Shown one piece after another: positions 17,144 through 26,254 of a stretch of DNA of 64,000 bases. The stretch is from Catenibacillus sp964565805 (GTDB lineage: Bacteria > Bacillota > Clostridia > Lachnospirales > Lachnospiraceae): contig CAZMGH010000013.1 in NCBI GenBank assembly GCA_964565805.1, positions 1 to 64,000 of the forward strand, in the 5' to 3' direction. Each line of letters starts with the position of its first letter. Position 1 is the stretch's first letter. The notes under the pieces were generated by a model. The model was not told where the DNA came from, searched no databases, and saw only the letters and a program-made list of their open reading frames with translations. The translations under genes and the position numbers were made by a program.

Positions 17144-18232
17144 TTATATGACTGTAATAAATTTCTCCGTCTGCACCGTCACCTGGCCGATGATCTGGGC
17201 CCTGGGATGATGGACTTGAATTTTTTTAAGAAGCGCATCCCCATCTTCCGGATTGCAGGCGATCAAAAGCCCGCCGCTGGTCTGAGGATCCATAAGGATC
17301 TCCTCAAAAGCGTAATCCTCCTCTGTAAATTCCACAAAGGCCTCCACATGATGCCGGTTGCGCTGGGCAGCGCAGGTAATGATAAAATCTTTAGCATATT
17401 CATAAGCGGCGAAGAAATAAGGTATCTTGTCCCGGTACACAATGGCGCTGACCTGGGAGGCACGGGTCATTTCCAGAAGGTGTCCTAAAAATCCAAACCC
17501 TGTCACATCTGTACAAGCGTGGACCTTCATCCCAGTCATGGCCTCACAGGCATACCGGTTAATGGTTTCCATACTGGCCGCCGCCTGGCCAAAGGCTCCA
17601 TACGTATCCATATCCACCTTCACTGCGGAGGTAATGATCCCAACCCCTAAAGGTTTGGTCAAAATCAGCAGATCTCCCGGTTTTGCCCCTTTATTGGCAA
17701 GAATATGATCCGGATGGACGATACCGGTCACAGAAAGGCCGTATTTTGGTTCATTGTCTTTAATAGAATGTCCCCCGCAAAGCACAGCCCCTGCCTCTTT
17801 TACCTTTTCAGCCCCGCCCCGCAGGATTTCTCCCAGGATGCTTACATCTAAAAACTCAGGAAATGCCACAATATTCATGGCCGTTTTTACAGTGCCGCCC
17901 ATAGCGTACACATCACTTAAAGCATTGGCGGCCGCAAGCTTCCCATACAAATAGGGATCATCCACAATAGGCGGGAAAAAATCCAGGGTCTGGATAATGG
18001 CCAGATCCTCCCTAAGCTTATATACCCCTGCGTCATCACAATAATCAAAGCCCACTAAAAGATCCGGATCCGACACTGGCGGCAGTTTTGCCACAACATC
18101 CTCCAGCTGATCTGCGGCGATTTTCGCGCCGCATCCCCCTGTGGCACAAAGGGCTGTCAGATGGATTTTCCCATCCCCGGGAAAAACTCTGTCATACAGC
18201 TCCCGGGTATTAATAAATCCCCAGTCTGCCAT
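17144..18232 (-). CDS. selD: Selenide, water dikinase
   Basis: The 362-residue enzyme makes selenophosphate from selenide and ATP. The active-site loop reads 'ATGGCGAKI', giving Cys34 at the catalytic Cys/Sec position and Lys37; it is a cysteine, not selenocysteine, form. ATP-binding 'GGHSIKDNEPKYGLSVTG' and 'TDVTGFGFLGH' follow. ATG 18232 has GGGAGG and begins one base after the yqeB stop, indicating translational coupling. With no selA, selB or tRNA-Sec in view, the context suggests selenium for the molybdenum hydroxylase cofactor. Confidence 0.95.
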   Translation of the reverse strand: MADWGFINTRELYDRVFPGDGKIHLTALCATGGCGAKIAADQLEDVVAKLPPVSDPDLLVGFDYCDDAGVYKLREDLAIIQTLDFFPPIVDDPYLYGKLAAANALSDVYAMGGTVKTAMNIVAFPEFLDVSILGEILRGGAEKVKEAGAVLCGGHSIKDNEPKYGLSVTGIVHPDHILANKGAKPGDLLILTKPLGVGIITSAVKVDMDTYGAFGQAAASMETINRYACEAMTGMKVHACTDVTGFGFLGHLLEMTRASQVSAIVYRDKIPYFFAAYEYAKDFIITCAAQRNRHHVEAFVEFTEEDYAFEEILMDPQTSGGLLIACNPEDGDALLKKIQVHHPRAQIIGQVTVQTEKFITVI

Positions 18233-18233
18233 A

Positions 18234-19052
18234 CTACACCTCCCATCCTTCCCTGTTTCCATACATAAGCACTGCCTGGAGCACGCTCCCGGCAATGGTC
18301 CTTGCTTTATCAGAAATCGTCACACAGTTACCCTGTTCTTTGATCCTAGGGTCAATATCTGCGATTTTAAACCCCTCAGGCACTGCCAGTCCTTCATGGA
18401 GCAGCCCCCGGAGCACTCCGTCAATCGTGGCGTATACCGGCACATCACCAATCCATGCGATCACATCCCCCTTGCGGACAATGTCCCCAATGGCTGCCTG
18501 TTCCCTCATGATCCCTGCTGCCGGAGCATGGATGACCCGCTCCTCGGAAAATCCGGCAATCACTCCCGGTATCCCAGTGTTTGGCTCAGCGCAGCCTTTG
18601 AGGATGATCCGGCCAAGACGGTGTCCCCGCATCGTCTCAATGACCACATCCACATCTTCCCCTGCACAAAACCCAGGCCCCAGTCCAATGACCAAAGGCG
18701 CCATGGACCGGTCTGTCCCAAGATTTTTTTTTGCAATGATCCCATCCACCACCACTTGGGGATGTAATTTTTTGATCCATGCCCCCTTGGGATCTTCTGC
18801 CACCGGCAAAATCCCCTCATCCCAGCAAGCCCGGATCTCCCCCAGGGTGTCGGCCCTCCGGGCCTTTACATCTTCCACCTGGATTTTATTTTCATACATC
18901 ACCTGACTAAAGGCAGCCAGACGGCGGATGGTGGTAGGCTGTTTCATCTCCAAAACCAGAACCTTAAAGCCGCAGGAAAATAAGCTGTATATGGTCCCTG
19001 TGGCCAGGTCTCCGCCGCCCCGGACAATGACCAGGCAATCTTTAATTTTCAA
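18234..19052 (-). CDS. yqeB: Selenium-dependent molybdenum cofactor protein YqeB
   Basis: A roughly 272-residue protein beginning with a Rossmann-like 'VIVRGGGDLATGTIYSL' and continuing with 'LVIGLGPGFCAGEDVDVVIE' and 'GCAEPNTGIPG'. This pattern belongs to the YqeB/EF2563 family, which co-occurs with selenium-dependent molybdenum hydroxylases. The most probable start is TTG 19052 with GAGGTG upstream, overlapping the mocA stop by 11 bp; GTG 19061 is the alternative. The molecular function is unproven and is linked to cofactor selenation by genome context. Confidence 0.85.
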   Translation of the reverse strand: MKIKDCLVIVRGGGDLATGTIYSLFSCGFKVLVLEMKQPTTIRRLAAFSQVMYENKIQVEDVKARRADTLGEIRACWDEGILPVAEDPKGAWIKKLHPQVVVDGIIAKKNLGTDRSMAPLVIGLGPGFCAGEDVDVVIETMRGHRLGRIILKGCAEPNTGIPGVIAGFSEERVIHAPAAGIMREQAAIGDIVRKGDVIAWIGDVPVYATIDGVLRGLLHEGLAVPEGFKIADIDPRIKEQGNCVTISDKARTIAGSVLQAVLMYGNREGWEV

Positions 19053-19647
19053 TCCCGTCACCTCTTTCAAGCCATTTTGCCGCATCCTCTGGGGTATCAA
19101 TGTCTGTTCCCGCTTCCCCATCTTTCACAGCCACTGCCCGTACCCACTGAGGATATTTCCGGATCACTGCTTTGCCGCCATGATCTCCGGTCAGGGCCTG
19201 AAGCTCCGGAAAAAGCCTCCTAGGAAAAATTACCGGTGCCCCTGGCTTTTTGTCATACACCGGGCGGATCATATACTCCGGTGAAAAACAGAAAGCGTCT
19301 TTAAGACGCCTGAGTACCTGAGAAGTTAAAAAAGGCATATCGCCGGGAATATACATGATGCCATCTGCCTCGGCACATGCCTGGGTACCCAGGATGACCG
19401 ACTGGCTCTGTCCCAGGTGGGGATGGTTATTTTTTATAGCTGCCAATCCTTTTTCCCGGGCCATATCCAGGATCCGGTCATCGGCGGACACTACCAGGAT
19501 CTTGAAAAAGCCGGCCCCGGCTGCGGCATCCATAACCCGGCCAACCACCGGACTGCCCTTCCAATCCATAAGAAGCTTATTTTCTCCCATCCGTGTGGAA
19601 AATCCTGACGCCAGGATCACCCCGGCTACCTTTATATTGTCGCCCAT
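19042..19647 (-). CDS. mocA: Molybdenum cofactor cytidylyltransferase-like protein
   Basis: The 201-residue nucleotidyltransferase has the MobA/MocA signature 'VILASGFSTRMGENKLL' and a 'YIPGDMPFL' metal/nucleotide motif. MocA converts Mo-molybdopterin to the cytosine dinucleotide form used by xanthine-dehydrogenase-type enzymes. The gene begins 3 bp after yqeC and overlaps yqeB, placing it in the cofactor maturation block of the hydroxylase operon. Confidence 0.88.
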   Translation of the reverse strand: MGDNIKVAGVILASGFSTRMGENKLLMDWKGSPVVGRVMDAAAGAGFFKILVVSADDRILDMAREKGLAAIKNNHPHLGQSQSVILGTQACAEADGIMYIPGDMPFLTSQVLRRLKDAFCFSPEYMIRPVYDKKPGAPVIFPRRLFPELQALTGDHGGKAVIRKYPQWVRAVAVKDGEAGTDIDTPEDAAKWLERGDGIEN

Positions 19648-19649
19648 TC

Positions 19650-20405
19650 TTACCTCTCCTCTTTGGACCTACGGCCAAAAATAATCTTATCGATAAAACT
19701 CAGTCTTGGATCAGCGGCTATCGCTCTGGCATCTGCCGCCATAGTCTCATCACTGATTTGGGAGAAATATAAAACCATTTCTCCCACAGCTTTTCCAAAA
19801 AGACCTTCCGGGTGGGTGATCACCCGGATCAGGTGCTCCCGGGTCAAAGGTTCTCCCTTCTTAACTCCGGTAAGTCGGGAAAATATGGGAAAACGGTGGA
19901 TGATCTGCTCATCTGCCTCCATTCCCACAACATACACCGGGATCACCCCTATGGTGATCTGAGTTTCCTTAATGACCACCGGCTCATGCTCCGCCCAGCC
20001 CTTTAAGGGCAGTGTCCGGGAGCCATCCGCCTCAATCAGGATCACATCCGTATTTTTCATGGCCCACTCTGCCAGATCCCTGGAAAAGCCGTGAAGCTTA
20101 TGTCCCGGCGCCGGTTCATCAGCCACATAATAGATCCCCGGCTGATCCAGCGGCGCCTGTACCTTAAGACTATCTTTTAAAATCCTGTAGATTTTTCCAT
20201 CCGGCGAACTCCCGGCCGACAAATCTCCAGCCGCCAGAGGATCCCTCATCTTTGTTGACGCAGCCACACACACCCGGTACTGACGGGATAGCTCACGGGC
20301 CAGTGTTCGGATCAAAGTGGTCTTGCCTCCGGAGCCTACCACGGAAACAACAGAACCGGCATGAAGGCCCAATTCTTTGATCAGTTCATTTACAAAAATC
20401 CCCAT
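19650..20405 (-). CDS. yqeC: Putative selenium-dependent hydroxylase accessory protein YqeC
   Basis: The 251-residue protein opens with a P-loop ('VVSVVGSGGKTTLIRTLA', about residues 19-36) and has 'DVILIEADGSRTLPLKGW', typical of YqeC. That family is restricted to selenium-dependent molybdenum hydroxylase clusters. It is predicted to be a cytoplasmic NTP-dependent factor inserting or activating the selenium cofactor. It lies 13 bp behind xdhA and just ahead of mocA. The function is by association only. Confidence 0.87.
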   Translation of the reverse strand: MGIFVNELIKELGLHAGSVVSVVGSGGKTTLIRTLARELSRQYRVCVAASTKMRDPLAAGDLSAGSSPDGKIYRILKDSLKVQAPLDQPGIYYVADEPAPGHKLHGFSRDLAEWAMKNTDVILIEADGSRTLPLKGWAEHEPVVIKETQITIGVIPVYVVGMEADEQIIHRFPIFSRLTGVKKGEPLTREHLIRVITHPEGLFGKAVGEMVLYFSQISDETMAADARAIAADPRLSFIDKIIFGRRSKEER

Positions 20406-20418
20406 GGATTTTTCACCT

Positions 20419-22743
20419 TTATTTTTCCTTTTCCAGCGCTTCCATAGCGGTGAGCACCTTTTCCGGCGTCATGGGAAGCTGGCGCAGGTTAATGCCCACA
20501 GCGTTTCGCAAAGCGTCCGCTATGGCTGGCGCAGGTGTATTGACCACGATCTCGCCAATAGACTTTGCCCCATATGGGCCGCTGGGCTCATAGCTGGACT
20601 CAAATTCAACCCGGATCCTGCCCACGTCCACCCGGGAAGGGATCTTATACTGCATAAAGGAATTGGTCATCATCTTGCCCTTCTTACTATATTTAACATC
20701 CTCATACATGGCAAGGCCGATGCCCTGGGCAATTCCACCCTCAGCCTGGACTCTGGCCAGGTTTGTATTAACTACAGTACCGCAGTCTACTACACCCACA
20801 TAATCAATGATTTCATACTTTCCGGTTTCCTTATCCAACTCGATCTCCGCAAAACCGGCCATTAAAGGCGGCGGCGATGTAGGGCTGGAGTAAAAGCCGG
20901 AGCCATTGAGATAATTTCCCAGATAGTTTCCGGCACTGTGAACCGCAATATCATGAACAGAAACAGATCTTCCTCCGGACACTTCAATCACCTGTGATCC
21001 GTCAAAGTAAAACTTCTTCGGATTAAACTGTTCAAAGGCCATAGGATACTTTTCCGGATCCAGCATTTTTGCTCCCTCGAAAATGATCTTGTTTTTCAGA
21101 TCACAGGCCGCGTTATACACCGCCATTCCTGTCACATAGGTGGTGGAAGAAGCATAGGATCCTGGATCAAAGGGAGAAATGTCCGTGTCCACCTGAGCAA
21201 TAATAAACTGATCCATATCTGCCAGGAGTGTTTCCGCCGCGATCTGAGTCAGGATCGTATCGCACCCGGTACCCATATCTGTGGCGCCGATTTTCAGGGT
21301 ATAGGATCCGTCATCATTCAGCTTGATCTCTGCTCCCGCAGTATCCACCTTGGAAATACCGGAGCCCTGCATGGCGATAGCCATGCCCACAGCCCGCACC
21401 TTTGTATCACTAATCTGTGTCCTAGGATACTTTTCATCCCAACCGATCATCTGTTTGCCCCGGTAAATACACCGGTCCAAGGCAGAGCTGGTCAATGGCT
21501 CATTATAATAGGCAGGCATGATCTCCCCAAAGCGGACCATGTTTTTTTCCCGCAAACGCGTGGGATCCATCTTTAACTTTATCGCCAGCTCACTTACTGC
21601 AGATTCCAGGGCAAACAGGCCCTGTGTGGCCCCGTATCCTCTGAAAGCCGCCGCAGGCATGGTGTTTGTATATACACCTGTATAATTAAAACGAAATGCC
21701 TTGGCCTGGTTATACAAGGGTATGGATTTGTGACCGCTCAGTCCTATGGTGGTGGTGCCATGCTCCCCGTAAGCGCCCTGGTTGGACAAAGTTGTCAGTT
21801 CAATGGCCCGGATGCTTCCGTCTGCGTCAGCGCCTACCTTGGCCCGGATGCACATTTGATGACGGCTGTTGGAGGCCATAAAGGTTTCCTTCCGGGTATA
21901 GACCATTTTAGCCGGACGGCCGGTTTTTAAAGTGACAATGGCCGGATAGAAATCTGAAACCACCGTCTGTTTTGCCCCAAATCCGCCGCCGATCCTTGGC
22001 TTAATGACTCGGATCCGTGTCTGAGGAATCTGAAGGGCCCGGGACAGGATACGGCGCACATGGAAAGGCACCTGGGTAGAGGAAACCACACATAATCGGC
22101 TGTTGTGGTCCAGATAGGTGTAGGTACGAAAAGTTTCCATCATACACTGCTCCTGAGCCTGGATCTCATATTCCTGGTCCACGATCACATCACACCGGGC
22201 AAATTCCGCGTCCACATCTCCATTTTCCGACACGCCGTTGACCACAATATTCCGCTTATTATCCTCTCCCTGAAAATCATAATGATTAAAATAATCATCA
22301 TAATTATGGACGATCACCGGATTATCCATAGCCCTTTTGTAATCCAGCACCGGGGTCAGCGCCTCATAGTCTACCTTGATCAGCTTTAATGCCTGCCGAG
22401 CCGCTTTTTCATTAACAGCCCCCACAAGGGCCACCTCATCACCCACATACCGTACATACTCATCTAAAATGAGACGGTCGTAGGAGGACAGCTCCGGATA
22501 AGTCTGGCCCGCATTAGTAAAGCGCACCTTTGGCACATCTTTATAGGTCAGAACGCACTCTACTCCTTTCACCAGAAGGGCTTTGGATACATCAATATTC
22601 CGTATGCGGGCGTAGGCGTAGGGACTGCGCAGGACCATAACAATAAGACATTCCTTCGGCGCAAGATCGTCGGTATACAAGGGTTTTCCTGTCACTAAAG
22701 ACATACCGTCTACCTTTCGTACAGGTCTGCTTACATATCTCAT
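20419..22743 (-). CDS. xdhA: Selenium-dependent xanthine dehydrogenase-type hydroxylase, molybdopterin subunit
   Basis: The 774-residue large subunit contains the aldehyde oxidase/xanthine dehydrogenase hammerhead domain (about 15-125) and the Mo-cofactor domains. Visible motifs are 'GGGFGAKQ', 'AAAFRGYGATQG', 'MGTGCDTILTQIAAE' and 'GPYGAKSIGEI' with the catalytic Glu. Together with xdhB and xdhC it forms a cytoplasmic enzyme hydroxylating purines or other N-heterocycles. The downstream yqeC/mocA/yqeB/selD/yedF genes indicate the selenium-dependent class. The start overlaps xdhC by 4 bp. Substrate (xanthine, hypoxanthine, nicotinate or other) is not settled by sequence. Confidence 0.9.
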   Translation of the reverse strand: MRYVSRPVRKVDGMSLVTGKPLYTDDLAPKECLIVMVLRSPYAYARIRNIDVSKALLVKGVECVLTYKDVPKVRFTNAGQTYPELSSYDRLILDEYVRYVGDEVALVGAVNEKAARQALKLIKVDYEALTPVLDYKRAMDNPVIVHNYDDYFNHYDFQGEDNKRNIVVNGVSENGDVDAEFARCDVIVDQEYEIQAQEQCMMETFRTYTYLDHNSRLCVVSSTQVPFHVRRILSRALQIPQTRIRVIKPRIGGGFGAKQTVVSDFYPAIVTLKTGRPAKMVYTRKETFMASNSRHQMCIRAKVGADADGSIRAIELTTLSNQGAYGEHGTTTIGLSGHKSIPLYNQAKAFRFNYTGVYTNTMPAAAFRGYGATQGLFALESAVSELAIKLKMDPTRLREKNMVRFGEIMPAYYNEPLTSSALDRCIYRGKQMIGWDEKYPRTQISDTKVRAVGMAIAMQGSGISKVDTAGAEIKLNDDGSYTLKIGATDMGTGCDTILTQIAAETLLADMDQFIIAQVDTDISPFDPGSYASSTTYVTGMAVYNAACDLKNKIIFEGAKMLDPEKYPMAFEQFNPKKFYFDGSQVIEVSGGRSVSVHDIAVHSAGNYLGNYLNGSGFYSSPTSPPPLMAGFAEIELDKETGKYEIIDYVGVVDCGTVVNTNLARVQAEGGIAQGIGLAMYEDVKYSKKGKMMTNSFMQYKIPSRVDVGRIRVEFESSYEPSGPYGAKSIGEIVVNTPAPAIADALRNAVGINLRQLPMTPEKVLTAMEALEKEK

Positions 22744-23192
22744 CCTTCCACCCCCATATATTTTTTAACTGCCCGCAGCTGGCTCATATAGCCGGTGCAG
22801 CGGCACAGATTTCCTGCCAGATAATGTAATATATCTTCTTCTGTAGGACTTTTCAGCTCCTTTTTCATGGCAATAATGTTCATGATCAGTCCCGGGCTGC
22901 AGTAGCCGCACTGATCCGCTCCTTCATCCACCAGCAGGGAACCGATCACCTTAGCCTCATCCTGAAGTCCCTCCAGGGTAGTCACATCCCGGTTGTTGCA
23001 CCGCATCGCCGGAACCGTACAGGAAAGCACTGGCTTTCCATCCAGCCACACAGTACACAGGCCGCAGTTGGTTGTGTCGCAGCCGCATTTCACACTTTTA
23101 TAGCCTGCGTCCCGCAGCACCTTTAAAAGCATATCATCGGGAGCGCAGTGGATCTTTCGTTTTTCCCCATTAATATTAATATGGATCAGCAT
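22740..23192 (-). CDS. xdhC: Xanthine dehydrogenase-type hydroxylase, 2Fe-2S subunit
   Basis: The 150-residue electron-transfer subunit has a plant-type [2Fe-2S] ferredoxin domain ('CGCDTTNCGLC', later Cys in 'VLSC'). A helical [2Fe-2S] domain follows ('CGYCSPG' and 'NLCRCTGY'). All eight cluster cysteines are visible. It relays electrons from the Mo subunit to FAD. It overlaps its neighbours by 7 bp (xdhB) and 4 bp (xdhA), implying coupled translation. Confidence 0.95.
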   Translation of the reverse strand: MLIHININGEKRKIHCAPDDMLLKVLRDAGYKSVKCGCDTTNCGLCTVWLDGKPVLSCTVPAMRCNNRDVTTLEGLQDEAKVIGSLLVDEGADQCGYCSPGLIMNIIAMKKELKSPTEEDILHYLAGNLCRCTGYMSQLRAVKKYMGVEG

Positions 23193-24001
23193 CCTTCCAC
23201 CTCCTTCACTGCGCGTTTTAAAAGGACTTTGGCGATTTTTCCACGGTACAGGCTGCCAGCGCGCATATTGGAGCCAAAGGAAATCTCCTCTGTCAGGATC
23301 GTTCCCGCTTTTTCACAGATTTCGTCTACTGTCTCTAAGGATCCATTCTCTTCCAGAGCCTTTGACAAATAATCCCCGGTTTCAGGAGCCATCACGGCCT
23401 TTTGGGGCCGAGCCCCTACGGCGATACGGTAACTTTTGTCTTCTTTTGCCGCAGCCAGATTAACAATAGGAAAATCCGCCTGGGCATTGCGAAACATTTG
23501 CGTGGCTGCCGTCACCGGCGCTTTTTTGATCACCAGTTTTTCAAGAATATCTTTTTTGTAGGGCATGTTCATAAACTCGGCCAAAGGTATGGGGCCGTCC
23601 TTATAAAGGACCACTGTAGTTTCCAGCACCATGAGAGGGGTGAGGAAATCGGAAAATCCAAAGCGGGAATACACCGATCCGCCTACAGTAACGCTGTTTC
23701 GGAATTGAACGCCGATAATAGGCTCCACGCACCGGCTTAAAACGCCGCTGAAATTTTCCTTAAGCACCGGACTTGTCTCTATTGCCCGGTAAGATGTCAT
23801 GGCGCCAATCTCAATGGCATCCTCTGTTTCCCGGATATAATCAAGCCCGGCCTGGGACAGATCCACAGCAGTGTTCATCCGCTTTTCTCCCATACGCAGC
23901 CATGCGCAACCGGCTATAATATGATTGGTCTTGCGAGCCATAAGGATTTCATAGGCCTCCTCTAAGCTTTGAGGCATCGCATAATCTTTTGCAGTAAACA
24001 T
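23186..24001 (-). CDS. xdhB: Xanthine dehydrogenase-type hydroxylase, FAD subunit
   Basis: The 271-residue protein matches CO-dehydrogenase/xanthine dehydrogenase FAD-binding subunits: 'HIIAGCAWLRM' (FAD pyrophosphate loop), 'AIEIGAMTSYRAIE', and 'GVQFRNSVTVGGSV' binding the flavin. A C-terminal CO-DH flavoprotein domain completes it. It is the first structural subunit of the enzyme and has a strong AAAGGAGG site. It lies 23 bp behind mrp. Confidence 0.92.
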   Translation of the reverse strand: MFTAKDYAMPQSLEEAYEILMARKTNHIIAGCAWLRMGEKRMNTAVDLSQAGLDYIRETEDAIEIGAMTSYRAIETSPVLKENFSGVLSRCVEPIIGVQFRNSVTVGGSVYSRFGFSDFLTPLMVLETTVVLYKDGPIPLAEFMNMPYKKDILEKLVIKKAPVTAATQMFRNAQADFPIVNLAAAKEDKSYRIAVGARPQKAVMAPETGDYLSKALEENGSLETVDEICEKAGTILTEEISFGSNMRAGSLYRGKIAKVLLKRAVKEVEGC

Positions 24002-24024
24002 TCCACTCCTCCTTTTTGGCGGTC

Positions 24025-24849
24025 TTACCGGATTGTCTCAATGTAGCGAATCATATCATCCAGATAGCTGTGGGAAAATTCCTCAATCGCTCCCTGGTCG
24101 CAAAGCTGAGCGATCTTTGGCTCAATAGGAAGGGCCGCGTAAGAAGGTATATCCAGCATTTTTGCCATTTCCTCACCTTTGCCTTCTCCGTAAATATAAA
24201 TCTTTCTTCCACAGTCGGGACATAGGAGATAGCTCATGTTCTGCACCAGACCCACCACAGGGATATTCATCTGTTTTGCCATATTGTAGGCCTTCTTTAC
24301 GATCATTTCCACCAGCTCCTGAGGGCTTGTCACAATAACAATGCCGCTTACAGGCAGGGACTGGAATACTGTAAGAGGCACATCACCGGTTCCGGGAGGC
24401 ATATCCACAAGAAGATAATCCAGCTCGCCCCAGACAACCTCATTCCAGAACTGCTTAACAACGCCAGCCAGAACCGGACCTCTCCAGATTACCGGGGTTT
24501 CCTCATCATCCAGCATCATATTAATGGAAATGATCTTAATGCCTCCAGGTGTAGCTGCCGGAAGGATGCCCTGGTCATTTCCAAGCGCCTGCTCATGGAT
24601 GCCAAACATTTTAGGAATGGAAGGGCCGGTGATGTCTGCGTCCAGGATGCCTACCTTATATCCTTTTTTGCTCAGGAGCACAGCCAGCTCGCTGGTTACC
24701 AGAGATTTTCCTACGCCCCCCTTGCCGCTGACAATACCAAGGACATGTTTTACATGACTAAATTTATTTTCCTCTACTTTAAAACTTTCTTTTCTTGAAC
24801 TGCAGTCTGCCTGGGAGCAGGAACCGCAGCTATTATTGCAATCGCTCAT
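24025..24849 (-). CDS. mrp: Mrp/NBP35-family Fe-S cluster carrier ATPase
   Basis: The 274-residue ParA-superfamily protein has the deviant Walker A 'GKGGVGKS', 'LVDMPPGTGDVPL' and a cluster-binding 'LCPDCG' pair. A cysteine-rich N-terminal tail ('CNNSCGSCSQADC') resembles eukaryotic NBP35. Mrp proteins bind and transfer [4Fe-4S] clusters to apo-enzymes. It lies directly upstream of xdhBCA with only 23 bp between, so it may serve maturation of this hydroxylase. That specific role is inferred. Confidence 0.92.
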   Translation of the reverse strand: MSDCNNSCGSCSQADCSSRKESFKVEENKFSHVKHVLGIVSGKGGVGKSLVTSELAVLLSKKGYKVGILDADITGPSIPKMFGIHEQALGNDQGILPAATPGGIKIISINMMLDDEETPVIWRGPVLAGVVKQFWNEVVWGELDYLLVDMPPGTGDVPLTVFQSLPVSGIVIVTSPQELVEMIVKKAYNMAKQMNIPVVGLVQNMSYLLCPDCGRKIYIYGEGKGEEMAKMLDIPSYAALPIEPKIAQLCDQGAIEEFSHSYLDDMIRYIETIR

Positions 24850-24890
24850 TACACTCTCTCCTTTATACTATGATGGTACCAGGGCCAAAT

Positions 24891-26072
24891 TTACAAAGCC
24901 AGAAAGGACCGAAGCAGCACCAGGGCCCCCGGAGTCCTTTCAAACCGTCCGGCCACCGTTTCCACATGACCATCCTTTAAATTATGGATGGCTACATATT
25001 CGTGGTATTCATATTCTTTCATAAATACTTCATCATAATACGTGGTGATCATCCATTCATCGCCGAAAAGTCCGGCAAAGTTTCCGTACTTTCCATTATA
25101 AGCAGCCACCTGGGACGGTTCTGTAAGGCACAAAACCTTTTTATCCTCAGCTTCCTCTTCAGGGAACCAGTAGACCTTCTTTTCAGTCAGATCATAAAAA
25201 ATGTTCCCGTCCTGAGGAATATCATAGGCTTTTAAGACTGTCCCCTCATAGCCGCCATCCCCGGAAAAATCCAGCTGCACCAGCTCTTCATGAGCATCTT
25301 TTATATTCCGCCTGCGGAAAATGATCTTCTCACCCTTTGCCTCCATAAGACGCACATAGTCAAACCCACCATCGCCCGCTCCCGTGACCCGGGTTAATCC
25401 GGCCATGCCGTCCGTCTTAACGTGAGCAACAAATTCATCTACAGAAACCGTAAGAATCTCGCTTCCTCCATCCATAGTCTCATCCGATTCATTTTTATAA
25501 AAGGCCTCATAAACGATCGTCGGCACGCCGTCTATATGGCGTACTGGAATATCCTCAGTGATCGAATCAAAATGCCGGTCTTTAATGGGATACTTTTTTC
25601 CTGTATGGATCTCATACAAATACCGGACATTCACATATCTTCGGCCTTCATTAGCCATTCCGAAGCGTTCCAGCACTTCTTTCCGGGCTTTCACTTCATC
25701 GGTAATGATCATGTAATCCTCGTTCAGAGAATAAATGTTAATGATCTCCCCTTCCGGGGTAATAAGAAAATCTGTAGTATTTTCCCATGTATTCTTATCA
25801 ATCTTGCGAAGTCTGACCCGGTAGTCCGCCAGCACATTCACTGCATAAAAAAATCCCGGCATTTGTCCGTAGGTTTTAAAGGATTCCCACAGCCGGGTAT
25901 AATCCAGAGGGATCAGCCGCTGTATCTGACGGGTTTTCAGGTTCATCTTCTCAATGGAACATATATCCTTGATTTCATTTTTCTGATCCAGGGCATAGAG
26001 CATCCACTCATCGTTAAGCTCAAGCACCTCAACCTCCCGGTTAAAAGTGTCAAGCAGATCAATTCGTTCCAT
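24891..26072 (-). CDS. Uncharacterised 393-residue protein
   Basis: I do not recognise a family. The protein is soluble, acidic, rich in Tyr/Trp/Asp, and built of many short beta-strand-like segments ('ADYRVRLRKIDKNTWEN', 'KKVYWFPEEEAEDKKVLCL'), consistent with a beta-propeller-like fold. No signal peptide, membrane helix or catalytic motif is evident. ATG 26072 is chosen for its AAAGGAG site, 8 nt away. Only 41 bp separate it from mrp with no terminator seen, so it may head the selenium hydroxylase transcript. It is transcribed away from the amidase gene. Confidence 0.75.
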   Translation of the reverse strand: MERIDLLDTFNREVEVLELNDEWMLYALDQKNEIKDICSIEKMNLKTRQIQRLIPLDYTRLWESFKTYGQMPGFFYAVNVLADYRVRLRKIDKNTWENTTDFLITPEGEIINIYSLNEDYMIITDEVKARKEVLERFGMANEGRRYVNVRYLYEIHTGKKYPIKDRHFDSITEDIPVRHIDGVPTIVYEAFYKNESDETMDGGSEILTVSVDEFVAHVKTDGMAGLTRVTGAGDGGFDYVRLMEAKGEKIIFRRRNIKDAHEELVQLDFSGDGGYEGTVLKAYDIPQDGNIFYDLTEKKVYWFPEEEAEDKKVLCLTEPSQVAAYNGKYGNFAGLFGDEWMITTYYDEVFMKEYEYHEYVAIHNLKDGHVETVAGRFERTPGALVLLRSFLAL

Positions 26073-26254
26073 CACATCTTCTCCTTTTGCTATTTGTCTC
26101 ATTTATTATACAATAAGTGACTGAAAATTTCAGCATATTTGTTAAGAGTTTTTGTAACATTTCTGAAACAAATCTCTGGTAAAATAGTAAACGTAAATCC
26201 GGAACAGTTCTATTGACGGACTGTTGCGTAAATTCCAGCAGAGAGGTGAATTTC

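Noticed and set aside
17144..18232. Selenocysteine codon in selD
   Set aside because: The active-site position is a normal cysteine codon with no in-frame TGA.
24862..24890. 15-base sequence ATGATGGTACCAGGG shared with 33620-33640
   Set aside because: A few repeated 15-mers are expected by chance in 64 kb, the orientations relative to genes differ, and no wider similarity surrounds it.
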